From positions 248,001 through 312,000 of the forward strand of contig NZ_JBBKTU010000001.1 in NCBI RefSeq assembly GCF_037892605.1: 64,000 bases of DNA. The letters run 5' to 3'. The stretch's first letter is position 1. Every line of letters begins with the position of its first letter. Shown here piece by piece: positions 1 through 9,046 of this stretch. Source of the DNA: Lacibacter sp. H407 (GTDB lineage: Bacteria; Bacteroidota; Bacteroidia; Chitinophagales; Chitinophagaceae). Position numbers and translations under genes: made by a program. Below the pieces are notes generated by a model that did no database searches, was not told where the DNA came from, and worked only from the letters and a program-made list of their open reading frames with translations.

Positions 1-2031
1 TAAACCAACAATGTATCGGCCATAGGTATCAAATATGTCGCCGGTAGGTTTAATGTTACGTCCCCACGAAACCTTTGCAGACCCATAACTTAACCAGGAA
101 ACTTTTTCCAGCCATTTTTCCCGGTTAAAGTTCCAGCGTGCACTCACAGCAGGATTTTTTGAATAAGGTTGTTTCGAACCAATATTTGATAACCCATCAA
201 AACGGAAATTGAAATCAATTACATATTTACGATCGAAGTTGTATGAAAAAGATCCGCCATAACCATGCTGTCTTCTTTCAAAAATATTATCTAATGTACC
301 TCCACGTGTAGCTGCCCATCCATAACCGATAGGTCCTGTTATCTGATCATTTGCGGTACGAACTAACCGAACAGCATTTGCACGAAACCCATTTGAAGTG
401 ATCTCATTAAATACAAACGCATTAAAATTGTGCAGATTATTTATACTCTTTGTAAAATTTATATTCGAACGATTGTTTAACTGATAGGACCTGCTGTTAA
501 AACTAAATGACTGTGATGAACCATTGCTGAGAAACGATGGTGTAAACCTGTCTTCTGTACCTGAATTAAAATTGTAACTGAGCAGGTTGCCAACACGAAG
601 TCCTCTTACCGGCTCGTATGAAATATCAAGACTGGTAAGAATATTTGCTGTTTTATTATTATTGGTAACTCTTGCTGTAGCAAGGGCACTGTTATTTTCA
701 GAGAACAATGATGGTGATGGAAGTAAGGAAGAAGCTGATCCGCCACTTGCCAACCCTGTTTGTATCAACCCTACACCGCTACCGTTTTGTTTTTGTCCAA
801 GCTGGCTTGAAAGATTCATTTGTACACGCAACTGATTGGTAGGTGCATATTGTGCATTCATGCTGAGACCATAACGTTTAAATCCTGTATTCTGCACAAT
901 CCCATTTTCCTGGTAATAGTTCAGGTTGGTTTTGTAGTTGAAACGGTCATCACCACCACGTATGCTTAGGTTGTGCTGCTGGTTAGAAGTAGAACGGAAA
1001 AAATAATCCTGCCAGTTGGTAGAGTTGTTGTAGTAAGGATTAAGGCTATCGGATAAAAACGGGGTTTGATTGATCAGCGCCTGTGCTGCTGTAGCAGAAG
1101 TATCATAATCAAGAATGGTACGTATACGGAACAAACGTTCTTCCTTACCACCAAGTACTTCACGTAAACGTGGAGGTGATTTTACAAAGTAGCTGGATGA
1201 GTATTGTACAATCGGTACTTTTGATTTACCTCTTCTTGTGGTAACAATAATAACACCGTACGCTGCTCTTGCTCCGTATACAGATGTTGCTGCTGCATCA
1301 CGCAACACTTCCATCTGTTCAATATCTTCCGGCGGTATCAATGCCAATGGATTGATACCTGAGCCACCACTTTGAAATCCATATTCAAAATTTGTATTTA
1401 CATCAACCGGAACACCATCTATCACAAACAAAGGAGATGTGGGTGTTAAGAAACCATCACTGCTGATGTTGATACTTGATATACCACGTAAGTTAATGGT
1501 GCCCATACCACCCGGAGAACCTGAGTTATTCTGTACGTTCAATCCGGCCACTTTACCCTGCAACAGTTCCACCACATTCGATACAGGAACATCCTGTAAT
1601 GCTTTACCATTGATAACGGTGCTTGATCCGGTTGCAGTTTCTTTTGTTTTTTGACGGAAGCCCTGGATCACTACTTCCTGCATGGTGTTATCCTTTACAG
1701 AAAGTGATATTTCAACGGATGAAGTACTTGAGAGAAATGTTTTGCGTGAAGCTGTATAACCTGAGTGCGAAAACACAAGTTCAGTTCCTGCATCAATGGT
1801 TACTGTAAACGCACCATTTGCATCTGTAGTTGCAATTGTTTTGGAAGGCTTGGTAGTAGATACTGTTACACCCTGCATAGCTGTTTGCTGTGCATTGTCT
1901 TTTACAACACCTTTCACAGTTATCTTGTTTTGTGCCTTCGCATTCACAGCAAAAAGAAGTGCAAGTGCCATTATCCCGATACAGGGTAACAATCTCATAG
2001 CCGTTAATTTTTTTGGTTTTATACTTAACAT
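1..2031 (-). CDS. SusC-like TonB-dependent receptor, C-terminus cut by window edge
   Basis: This is an outer-membrane receptor of the SusC/RagA type that would take up a ligand with a SusD-like partner, powered by TonB. About 677 codons are open to the left edge without a stop. A signal peptide occupies about residues 1-34 and ends AVNAKAQ. It is followed by a CarboxypepD_reg-like domain, then a motif VVIQGF near the TonB-box position, then a plug containing LQGKVAGLNV and VIDGVPVDV, and the start of the barrel. I chose the ATG at 2031 because AGGA lies about 8 nt before it. The in-frame ATG at 1998 has no such site. The gene is 12 nt downstream of the lipoprotein gene before it, so it is probably the fifth gene of the operon. 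Its SusD partner would lie outside the window. The ligand cannot be told from the sequence. Confidence 0.93.
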   Translation of the reverse strand, partial: MLSIKPKKLTAMRLLPCIGIMALALLFAVNAKAQNKITVKGVVKDNAQQTAMQGVTVSTTKPSKTIATTDANGAFTVTIDAGTELVFSHSGYTASRKTFLSSTSSVEISLSVKDNTMQEVVIQGFRQKTKETATGSSTVINGKALQDVPVSNVVELLQGKVAGLNVQNNSGSPGGMGTINLRGISSINISSDGFLTPTSPLFVIDGVPVDVNTNFEYGFQSGGSGINPLALIPPEDIEQMEVLRDAAATSVYGARAAYGVIIVTTRRGKSKVPIVQYSSSYFVKSPPRLREVLGGKEERLFRIRTILDYDTSATAAQALINQTPFLSDSLNPYYNNSTNWQDYFFRSTSNQQHNLSIRGGDDRFNYKTNLNYYQENGIVQNTGFKRYGLSMNAQYAPTNQLRVQMNLSSQLGQKQNGSGVGLIQTGLASGGSASSLLPSPSLFSENNSALATARVTNNNKTANILTSLDISYEPVRGLRVGNLLSYNFNSGTEDRFTPSFLSNGSSQSFSFNSRSYQLNNRSNINFTKSINNLHNFNAFVFNEITSNGFRANAVRLVRTANDQITGPIGYGWAATRGGTLDNIFERRQHGYGGSFSYNFDRKYVIDFNFRFDGLSNIGSKQPYSKNPAVSARWNFNREKWLEKVSWLSYGSAKVSWGRNIKPTGDIFDTYGRYIVGL

Positions 2032-2043
2032 GTGCGTCCTGTA

Positions 2044-3096
2044 TTAATCGTTGATAAATTTTGGATTATCGTTTTTGAATGCAAACACGATCTCCCAATC
2101 GCCGGCTTCATAAATAGCGAAGTCGAGTCCCAGTAATGCATATTCTCTTGCGCCATTAAAACCTATGCGGGAATAACCAAAGACAGCTCTTGCACGTCGC
2201 CCGTCGGATGATGTGTAGCGTGTTGGTATTTCAACAGCAGGAATTGGATATGCCATTTTATAAGTAACACCGGTTGTGGTCATTGTTTTTTCAAACCCAT
2301 GCACGAGATTATCCCAATCGGTTAGAGAAAACCTTGCAGGATCGATCGGATTATATAACGTATCCAAAAAACGGAAGGTCAATGTATTGGTTGCAGGTAC
2401 ACCCGCTTTTTCAATTTTGCGGATATATACATCAATATCGTTGTAAGAGAGATAGCGGTTTGTATTTGCACCTTTGATATTTAAAATTGCAGAAGCATAT
2501 ACGCCGTTTGTTGTTGGCTGACCAGTTGATGAATTATAATTTGATGGTTCATAGGGACGCTCTTTCAATGGCATCAGTTTTAGATTGCGATAGAATCTAC
2601 GACCACCTGAGTTCGATAGTTCCACATCAAACAAATAACCGGAATCGGGTTGTGATCTGATAAAAGCTGATTTCGCTTCAGCCCACAATGTTAATGCACC
2701 AGAGTGTGGCCCTATTTCAAGTAGTGTACGATATTGTTTTTCACGCTTCGCTTCAATTTCGGCAACTGATTGCTCATTGCCGGTGTATGCTTTTTTCCAA
2801 ACAAGCACAGGAAAAACATCGGTAAGCTCAGGTGCAGGATCACCATTTCTTCTGCGTGGGTTCACGATCTTGAAATCGGATGGATATGTAGTGCTGCCTT
2901 GATAGAAATTATCAGTAAAGAAAGTAGTGCGGCCTAGCACCGGTTGATAGGTATCAATGGTGTATTGCGAATCGGCACCAACTGTTTCCCGTTCTTTCGG
3001 CAGGTATTTTTTGCAGGCACTTACTGCCAGCACCACTACAACTGCTACCAGATAATAACGGCGGCTATGTACTAAATTTTTTATGCTCTTGTTCAT
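2044..3096 (-). CDS. Lipoprotein of a SusCD operon (DUF5007-like)
   Basis: The product is a 350-residue predicted lipoprotein. The N-terminus has a hydrophobic stretch and a lipobox ending at Cys28 (LAVSACKK). The rest is a soluble domain rich in aromatic residues and beta-prone segments. The pattern resembles accessory lipoproteins of Bacteroidota Sus-type operons of the DUF5007 kind, but that family name is from memory and not proven. It sits between a fasciclin lipoprotein gene and a second SusC gene on the same strand with short gaps, so it is probably a surface-exposed ligand-binding or scaffold component. No catalytic motif was recognised. Confidence 0.75.
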   Translation of the reverse strand: MNKSIKNLVHSRRYYLVAVVVVLAVSACKKYLPKERETVGADSQYTIDTYQPVLGRTTFFTDNFYQGSTTYPSDFKIVNPRRRNGDPAPELTDVFPVLVWKKAYTGNEQSVAEIEAKREKQYRTLLEIGPHSGALTLWAEAKSAFIRSQPDSGYLFDVELSNSGGRRFYRNLKLMPLKERPYEPSNYNSSTGQPTTNGVYASAILNIKGANTNRYLSYNDIDVYIRKIEKAGVPATNTLTFRFLDTLYNPIDPARFSLTDWDNLVHGFEKTMTTTGVTYKMAYPIPAVEIPTRYTSSDGRRARAVFGYSRIGFNGAREYALLGLDFAIYEAGDWEIVFAFKNDNPKFIND

Positions 3097-3136
3097 CGTT
3101 ATCTTCTTTTTATAGAAAATGAGAGATTGCTGAAAC

Positions 3137-3823
3137 CTATCGTTTATTCACTCGTTTAATAAAATCGTTTCCAAAACCAAAGTCGTGACCGGGCGGTAGC
3201 AGATGCACCATTCCGTTTGATGTTTTAATATCAACCGTAATTGTATTTACTCTTACCCAGTTGCGTGTAAAAATGGAATTCCGTGGATCGCTGAACGAAA
3301 TGGCTTTAGGACCACCGCCTACATAACCCGATGCATTGGTAGCAACATATTGCAATTGCATATTGTAATTGTGACGATACGATGTGTACAGTTTACCATC
3401 TGTAAACCCTTTCAAACTATCTGTATGTTGTAATCCCGGAATAATATAGCGGCACACAATAGTATCTAGTGTTGCAGAATCAATCGTAGCCAATGATACC
3501 TGCGGCATGGCAGGAATCGAATCTTTCCGGGCCTGATTAATATTAAAGAGAGCCAGTTCAAAACTCCTGTTATTAGCTGCAAACAATGTAACGTTACCTG
3601 TTTTCAAAACGTCAGTTAATCCCGTTAATCGACTTGCAACAAACAGCAGCGAATCATACAAACCTGTTTGTGCAGAGAGGTACTCGTAGGTTGTTCCTTT
3701 AAAAACACCCGCAGTGTTTTTGTAATCGTAATAAGCTTTGTCGGTTTTGCTGCAGCTTGTTAATGCTATTACGATCAACACGCCTGCTGCAATCAACAAA
3801 TAATTTTTTCTGATAAAACTCAT
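3137..3823 (-). CDS. Fasciclin (FAS1)-domain lipoprotein
   Basis: The product is a 228-residue lipoprotein with the lipobox ending at Cys24 (IALTSCSK). The body matches a single fasciclin-type domain: an N-terminal helix region with SLLFVASRL and LTDVL, the typical segment VTLFAANNRSFELAL, and a C-terminal HLLPPGHDFGFG in place of the usual end motif. FAS1 domains mediate adhesion or carbohydrate and protein contacts. In Bacteroidota they often sit in SusCD operons. It lies 40 nt from the next gene and 50 nt after susD on the same strand, so co-transcription is likely. The ligand is unknown. Confidence 0.8.
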   Translation of the reverse strand: MSFIRKNYLLIAAGVLIVIALTSCSKTDKAYYDYKNTAGVFKGTTYEYLSAQTGLYDSLLFVASRLTGLTDVLKTGNVTLFAANNRSFELALFNINQARKDSIPAMPQVSLATIDSATLDTIVCRYIIPGLQHTDSLKGFTDGKLYTSYRHNYNMQLQYVATNASGYVGGGPKAISFSDPRNSIFTRNWVRVNTITVDIKTSNGMVHLLPPGHDFGFGNDFIKRVNKR

Positions 3824-3873
3824 TCTGTACGTTTTTACTTTTATGAAGAAGTTTCTGTTGTGTAAGCAATCGA

Positions 3874-5451
3874 TTATTGCCAGTAACTGTTTTGTGTGAT
3901 CTTCGAATTTCTGTTCAACACTTCCTGTGCTATTGGCCAGTAAATACCGCCTCTGTCGATCAACTCATTAAAAGCAGGGTTTGTACGTTTCAACCGGTTA
4001 AACCTCACCAGGTCATACCATCTCCATCCTTCGCCCATTAATTCTCTTCTCCTCTCTGCAAACACTTCAGTTAACAGATCTCTTGATGGTGCCGGAGAAA
4101 TAGAAGCCAGCCCTCTGATACTTCTGATGCCATTTAATTCCTGGTACGAAGCATCTGTTTGTCCTAATACAGCCAATGCTTCCGCACGCAATAATTTTAT
4201 TTCTTCGAGGCGTGTAAAAACAATCGATGAATTGAATACTGCAAACTGTCCTGCGTTACCCACGTTGCCATCCACCACTCTTATCTTTTTGAACACAGGA
4301 ACTGCTGCACTATAGTTTTCAAAGTAATTGGTATAAATTGTTTGCTGCACAGATGCCGGATCAACACCAAAACGCTGATCGGTACCACCATTGCTTCTTG
4401 GAAATGCTGCAGCAATAGAATCTTTTGAAACATATATTTCAGGCAACTGCTTCGACATTGGATAAAGTGTTGTAGTTGCCAATGTGAGTTGCTCTAAATG
4501 ACCTTCGGAAGTTGTTTCGCCCATGTTGCGGTTAAAGCTGAAACCAATCAGCTGGTTATAGTTATTACTTACACCACTGTTAAATAATGTTGAAACAAGA
4601 TTTGCAGTTGTTACCAGCGACAGGTTGCTTTTTGTTGCATTGTTTACCACAAACTCAGTATAAACAGCCACATCAATGTAACGGCCCTGCCATGCAGCAA
4701 TATGTGAAAGCATTGCATAAGCAGCCAATCTTGTAATTGGCGCATTTAACCATTGAGAAGAATTATAACCGTAATAATTATTTGGAAATATCTGTGCCGG
4801 ATCAATACCTGAATACAGGAACGGAAGATTAGGCGCTACCTGGATCAATTCCTGCTCAGCAAATGAAAGTACTGTTGATTGACTGGTGCGTGGCAGTTCA
4901 TCAAAGCTTCCTTCTTTTGTATTAATGATAAGCGGAACATCGCCCCAGATCCTTGCAATGTAGAAATATGTGAATGCACGAATGGCCCTTGCCTGTGCAA
5001 CATCAAGTTTATAATACGATTCAGTATAACGTTGATCGGCTTTGCAACCTGCCACACGTTCAATAAACAGATTACTTGCATTGATCACTGCATAAAAACG
5101 ACGCCAGTTTGTAACCGCTTCAATTGTTGGAAACGATGCATTGAGGTTTCCTTCAATCACTGCTTTCAGATCGGGACGTGAAACTGACTGAAAATCGCCG
5201 TTCCTTAATTCGCCCCACATCCAATGTGCATTGTTATCCGCAACTGCTGCACGCAGCAATCCATATAATCCAATGAGTCCGCTTCGTGCATCTTCGTACG
5301 AATCCCAATGGCCCAACTCATCTGCCTGGCGTGATGATTGAATATCCAATTGCTTGTTACAAGCTCCCATGAAAAGCACCAACGCTGTTGCAAGCACCAG
5401 TTTCTTTCCAATGCTTATCAGCTTGTTTGTTGTTACTGACATAATCTTCAT
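3874..5451 (-). CDS. SusD/RagB-like outer-membrane lipoprotein
   Basis: This is the surface lipoprotein that captures ligand and forms the lid of the neighbouring SusC-like barrel. It has 525 residues, normal for the family. The lipobox ends at Cys31 (LFMGACNK). The N-terminal half is helical with TPR-like segments (YYKLDVAQARAIRAFTYFY, a typical SusD motif). The C-terminal end has the usual RRRELMGEGWRWYDLVRFN motif. The start at 5451 is supported by AGGA just upstream; a second ATG at 5442 is possible. It lies 35 nt downstream of the SusC-like gene. The substrate is not deducible. Confidence 0.95.
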   Translation of the reverse strand: MKIMSVTTNKLISIGKKLVLATALVLFMGACNKQLDIQSSRQADELGHWDSYEDARSGLIGLYGLLRAAVADNNAHWMWGELRNGDFQSVSRPDLKAVIEGNLNASFPTIEAVTNWRRFYAVINASNLFIERVAGCKADQRYTESYYKLDVAQARAIRAFTYFYIARIWGDVPLIINTKEGSFDELPRTSQSTVLSFAEQELIQVAPNLPFLYSGIDPAQIFPNNYYGYNSSQWLNAPITRLAAYAMLSHIAAWQGRYIDVAVYTEFVVNNATKSNLSLVTTANLVSTLFNSGVSNNYNQLIGFSFNRNMGETTSEGHLEQLTLATTTLYPMSKQLPEIYVSKDSIAAAFPRSNGGTDQRFGVDPASVQQTIYTNYFENYSAAVPVFKKIRVVDGNVGNAGQFAVFNSSIVFTRLEEIKLLRAEALAVLGQTDASYQELNGIRSIRGLASISPAPSRDLLTEVFAERRRELMGEGWRWYDLVRFNRLKRTNPAFNELIDRGGIYWPIAQEVLNRNSKITQNSYWQ

Positions 5452-5486
5452 GTTTCCTGATTATTTTGAATGATTTCTGTTTGAGA

Positions 5487-8414
5487 TTATAAACCAAGTC
5501 TTACACCTGTAATGAATGTGCGTGAAAACGGCAAGCCATAACCAGTATAAATGCCGTTGTAGTTCACGAGTTCGGGATCATCACCTTTAAATGGTGTAAG
5601 TGTAAAGAGGTTTGTACCTGTTACATAAAATACACAACTGGTGATACCCTTATCTTTTTTCGGTTTTAAACTGTAGCTGAGAGAAAGCGAACGGAGTTTT
5701 AAAAATGATGCATCATCAAGAAAAAGATCCTGTTCAAGACGGTAAGGAACAACCGCACTCCATGGATTATACATGGGGTAAGATGACAGATCCATTTTCT
5801 TTTCCCAGAATGTAATTTCCTTTACTGAGTTAATATTGTTGCTTGCCTCGACGTTTATAAAATTGAGACGAGATGATGCATACTGGTTCATTACTTTGCG
5901 GCCGAGTGCAAAATAAAACTGCGCATCAAGTGTAAATGATTTGAACCCGATCGAGTTATTGAATCCGCCACTTACTTTTGGAATATAATTTCCTCTTAAA
6001 ACTTTATCATCATCATTAATTACACCATCACTTGTAACATCAACCCATCGTGGATCTCCTGCTTTGAACGGAACGCCTCTGTAACTTAGCACCGGTCCTG
6101 TTGGAGGATAGGCTGTTCCGTTGTTGTTATTTAAGAGTACCCAAAACGCATCAATACGACGGCCAACAGACAGTTTGTTATTTCCAATGATCACCTCCTG
6201 CAATCCATCAGGTAAAGCAATCAGTTTATTATTATTTTGAGATATGTTGAGTGCAAAATTCCAACTTACTGCATTTGATTCAGCAGGCAACAGATCAGCA
6301 ACCACCGTAAGTTCCACTCCATTGTTGCGAACATGCATACCATTTTTATATGCACTTGTATAACCCCATTCAACAGGAACCGGAACAGGTAAAAGCATTT
6401 GCTTATCATCCCTGTTATAAATATCGAGTGCAAATTTTAAGCGGTTGTTCAATGTGGCTAAACGAACACCGATATTCAACTGATCACTGTACGCCCATGG
6501 AATACCATAACCGATCCATCCGCTTGTATAAGGTCTTGAAATGCCTGGCATGCCAACATACGATCCCAATGTTGGTTCACTTCCCCAGCCCATATCTACA
6601 CGATATTGTGCACCTGCATTAAACCTGTCATCACTCAACAGTCTGCCTAAACGTGCCCATGATGCAGTTGCTGTAAATGCATTGATACGTTTTAATTTTG
6701 TTTCAAATTGTTTTTTGATATCCCATTCTGCACCGCCGGAGAAATTAGTTGTCCAGCGATTATCTGGTTGCATGTTCGATGAACCATCTCTGCTTACAAC
6801 CGCACTCAGTTTCAAAACATCGTTAAATGAGTAGGTAGCGTTGCCCGAAAAAGATGCTAATGCCGAACGCATTTTACTTGGAAAGTAATTCACTCTGAAA
6901 GCGGTTGGCAATAAATAATCAGCTGCATTGGGATCTCCATTCACTACATTGATCTTCACGAAATCGTTAGGGCCATTGTATGCATATGCATAATCATACT
7001 TGTAAGTATCGGCCATAAAATTCTGCCCGGCTTCCAGTACTAATTTCTGTCTTTCATTTACGTTTACTTTATAAGACAGTGTATTGCTGATTACCACCCG
7101 TTGGTTGTACCCGAAATAATTCGATACAAAATTATTCTTCTCTAATAACGTGGTTGGCCAGAATGCATCACGGATACCTTCGTTGTAATCGAATGCAATA
7201 CGACCGTTGTAAGCAAACTTGTTAAGATCGGCCGATAAAGCAAAGTAACCTTGTATTACGTTTGATGTGTTATCATCAATGGCTTTATTAAACTCATTGA
7301 GATAAGAACCGTAAAGACTTTTATTTGGCGTAAGCGGATTGGTAAGATCAGGAATGTAACGCTGCTCAGCAAGCCTGTCACGTATATTAAGGTTGCGTGT
7401 ACGTTCTAACCGGGTATAGTTGATCATACTTGATACCATCAACCATTTAATAGGAGCAGCATTAATAAAGAAGGATCCTGTATAACGGTTGATCGCTGTT
7501 TCATCTGCACTTGATGCATTTTTAGTAGCACCACCAAAAAAGCGGAAGTTGGCACGTTCAGATCCACCAGTTAAACTCAGGTCAACATTATACAACGGTG
7601 TATTCTTATAATAATTATCGCTCCAGTTTGCCGGGCCATAATAATCTGCATTGGTCGAATCTCTTAAATATGGTGGATAGTTCAACCTGTCGGCAACAGT
7701 TCCGAACCTGTCGTAAAACGGCTTGCGGAAATTATTTTCGTATGCAGCATTTACAGGAGTAATCGAAGGGCTTTGTGCAAAACCATAATAACTATTGATC
7801 GATATTTCTCTGTAACCCGAATGTGCATTTTTTGTTGTGATCCAGATAGCACCATTTGTTGCAATGGGACCAAGTTTTGCAAGCATCACCGGATCTTTAA
7901 TTACTTCGATCGATTCAATGTTATCTAAGTTAATGGCAGCAAGTAAGTTGGTGGCAGGTCCAATACGGTTGAAATCGTATTTCTGAATTTCGTATGCAAA
8001 CGGATTATCCTGTACAAGTGGAATACCGTTCAGATAAACAGCCGCCTGCTGATCAAACAATTCACGCTTGCTTAAAAGAGGCGAAGAAATACCACGAACA
8101 AATATATTCTGTTCTGTACCCGGTTCGCCACTTGGCTCCTGTACATAAACAGCAGCCAAATTACCTTTTACGATTTGTTGTAAAGAAATGTATGGTTGAG
8201 TAGTTGCATATTTTAAAGGCACCTGGTTGATCCCTTTTACACCGGCAGACATTTGCTGTATCTTAACCCCGTTTGTTGCAATCACTAAAATGGAATCGTC
8301 TGTTGCCTGTGCAGACGTATCAGTTTGTGCGTTTCCGTTAATAGCAGAAAAAAGTACGAAAGCAAAAAAAATAAGCCGTTGTTTAGCCGTGGCTAATGAC
8401 AATCGTGTACTCAT
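5487..8414 (-). CDS. SusC-like TonB-dependent receptor lacking the N-terminal regulatory domain
   Basis: This is an outer-membrane receptor of about 975 residues and probably the first gene of the Sus-type operon. A signal peptide of about 30 residues ends AINGNAQ. Unlike most SusC proteins it has no CarboxypepD_reg domain: after about 50 residues it goes straight into the plug (ISLQQIVKGNLAAVYVQEPS, IFVRGISS, VYLNGIPLV, IESIEVIKD). A long barrel follows with the usual SusC end motifs (FLKLRSLSLSYSL, FTLTPFKGDDPE). The ATG at 8414 begins a clean signal peptide. The frame also opens from a TTG at 8456, which I did not use. The partner SusD gene follows directly. Confidence 0.93.
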   Translation of the reverse strand: MSTRLSLATAKQRLIFFAFVLFSAINGNAQTDTSAQATDDSILVIATNGVKIQQMSAGVKGINQVPLKYATTQPYISLQQIVKGNLAAVYVQEPSGEPGTEQNIFVRGISSPLLSKRELFDQQAAVYLNGIPLVQDNPFAYEIQKYDFNRIGPATNLLAAINLDNIESIEVIKDPVMLAKLGPIATNGAIWITTKNAHSGYREISINSYYGFAQSPSITPVNAAYENNFRKPFYDRFGTVADRLNYPPYLRDSTNADYYGPANWSDNYYKNTPLYNVDLSLTGGSERANFRFFGGATKNASSADETAINRYTGSFFINAAPIKWLMVSSMINYTRLERTRNLNIRDRLAEQRYIPDLTNPLTPNKSLYGSYLNEFNKAIDDNTSNVIQGYFALSADLNKFAYNGRIAFDYNEGIRDAFWPTTLLEKNNFVSNYFGYNQRVVISNTLSYKVNVNERQKLVLEAGQNFMADTYKYDYAYAYNGPNDFVKINVVNGDPNAADYLLPTAFRVNYFPSKMRSALASFSGNATYSFNDVLKLSAVVSRDGSSNMQPDNRWTTNFSGGAEWDIKKQFETKLKRINAFTATASWARLGRLLSDDRFNAGAQYRVDMGWGSEPTLGSYVGMPGISRPYTSGWIGYGIPWAYSDQLNIGVRLATLNNRLKFALDIYNRDDKQMLLPVPVPVEWGYTSAYKNGMHVRNNGVELTVVADLLPAESNAVSWNFALNISQNNNKLIALPDGLQEVIIGNNKLSVGRRIDAFWVLLNNNNGTAYPPTGPVLSYRGVPFKAGDPRWVDVTSDGVINDDDKVLRGNYIPKVSGGFNNSIGFKSFTLDAQFYFALGRKVMNQYASSRLNFINVEASNNINSVKEITFWEKKMDLSSYPMYNPWSAVVPYRLEQDLFLDDASFLKLRSLSLSYSLKPKKDKGITSCVFYVTGTNLFTLTPFKGDDPELVNYNGIYTGYGLPFSRTFITGVRLGL

Positions 8415-8600
8415 AATTATAATAGTTAGTTTAAGCTTTACTTCAAACGACAACAACTCTTCCGTTATCAGATCTTACATTTTTTGTTTCTTAAAAACAT
8501 ATCATTTGTAAAATCAATCGCTATACATTATCCCGTTTAAAGCAAGACCAAGTTAGAAGGAATTATTAATGATTTAACAGCGGCAATTTTCCAAAACGCA

Positions 8601-8639
8601 TGCGCAAACGGTTGCGCAGGGGTTTCAACCGTTTGCGCA
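8601..8639. promoter_or_regulatory. Paired LacI-family-type operator palindromes
   Basis: The sequence TGCGCAAACGGTTGCGCA at 8601-8618 has perfect 7-bp outer arms around a 4-bp centre. An inverted, partly degenerate copy, CAACCGTTTGCGCA, lies at 8626-8639, so 8601-8614 and 8626-8639 form a perfect 14-bp inverted repeat. The form, with a CG at the centre and GCGCAA arms, is like LacI-family operators. It lies about 190 bp upstream of the SusC-like receptor gene. A run of T follows on the plus strand, so a plus-strand hairpin terminator is the alternative reading. No regulator gene is in the window. Confidence 0.5.
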
Positions 8640-8931
8640 ATTTTTTAAAAAGGGAAAAACCTGTATGAAGAAAAATGCATGTTCTACTACTCACTACAGC
8701 AGATTCAATTGATCTTTTATACACGCAATATGAATGCTAAAAAAGAAGAATAAAAAACAAGAATTTTATTCCACTTGATAATTATACGATTGGAAACTGT
8801 ACTTGATATGAATCAGTGAGCAAGATTACCATTGTCATGAAATCAGCTTATACTTAGTGCTACCTTTCATCTTTCAACAACAGTAAAAAAAATTGATTCT
8901 AGTTTTCTTATGTTTAAGGTTTAAGCAAAAC

Positions 8932-8960
8932 AAAGCCCCGCTTTTTAAGGCGGGGCTTTT
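8932..8960 (-). terminator. Intrinsic terminator after ftsZ
   Basis: The 10-bp stem AAAGCCCCGC (8932-8941) pairs with GCGGGGCTTT (8950-8959) around an 8-nt loop. On the minus strand the stem is followed by a T-rich stretch (TTTGTTTTG). It lies about 90 bp beyond the ftsZ stop, so it probably ends the dcw transcript. It could also work on the plus strand. Confidence 0.8.
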
Positions 8961-9046
8961 ACACAACTAATAAAACTTACGATTCTAAAATTCAACTTAC
9001 AACTATAAAACAAAGATGTCTCTGTGTTGAAACACAGAGCAATTCA

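Larger units (their letters stand above)
8415..9046. other. Intergenic region between ftsZ and the Sus-type operon
   Basis: About 630 bp without a convincing gene. It holds an intrinsic terminator next to the ftsZ end (8932-8959) and paired LacI-type palindromes (8601-8639) about 190 bp before the SusC-like gene. The rest is AT-rich and would hold the operon promoter. I could not fix a Bacteroidota-type promoter (TTTG and TAnnTTTG) with confidence. Confidence 0.7.
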
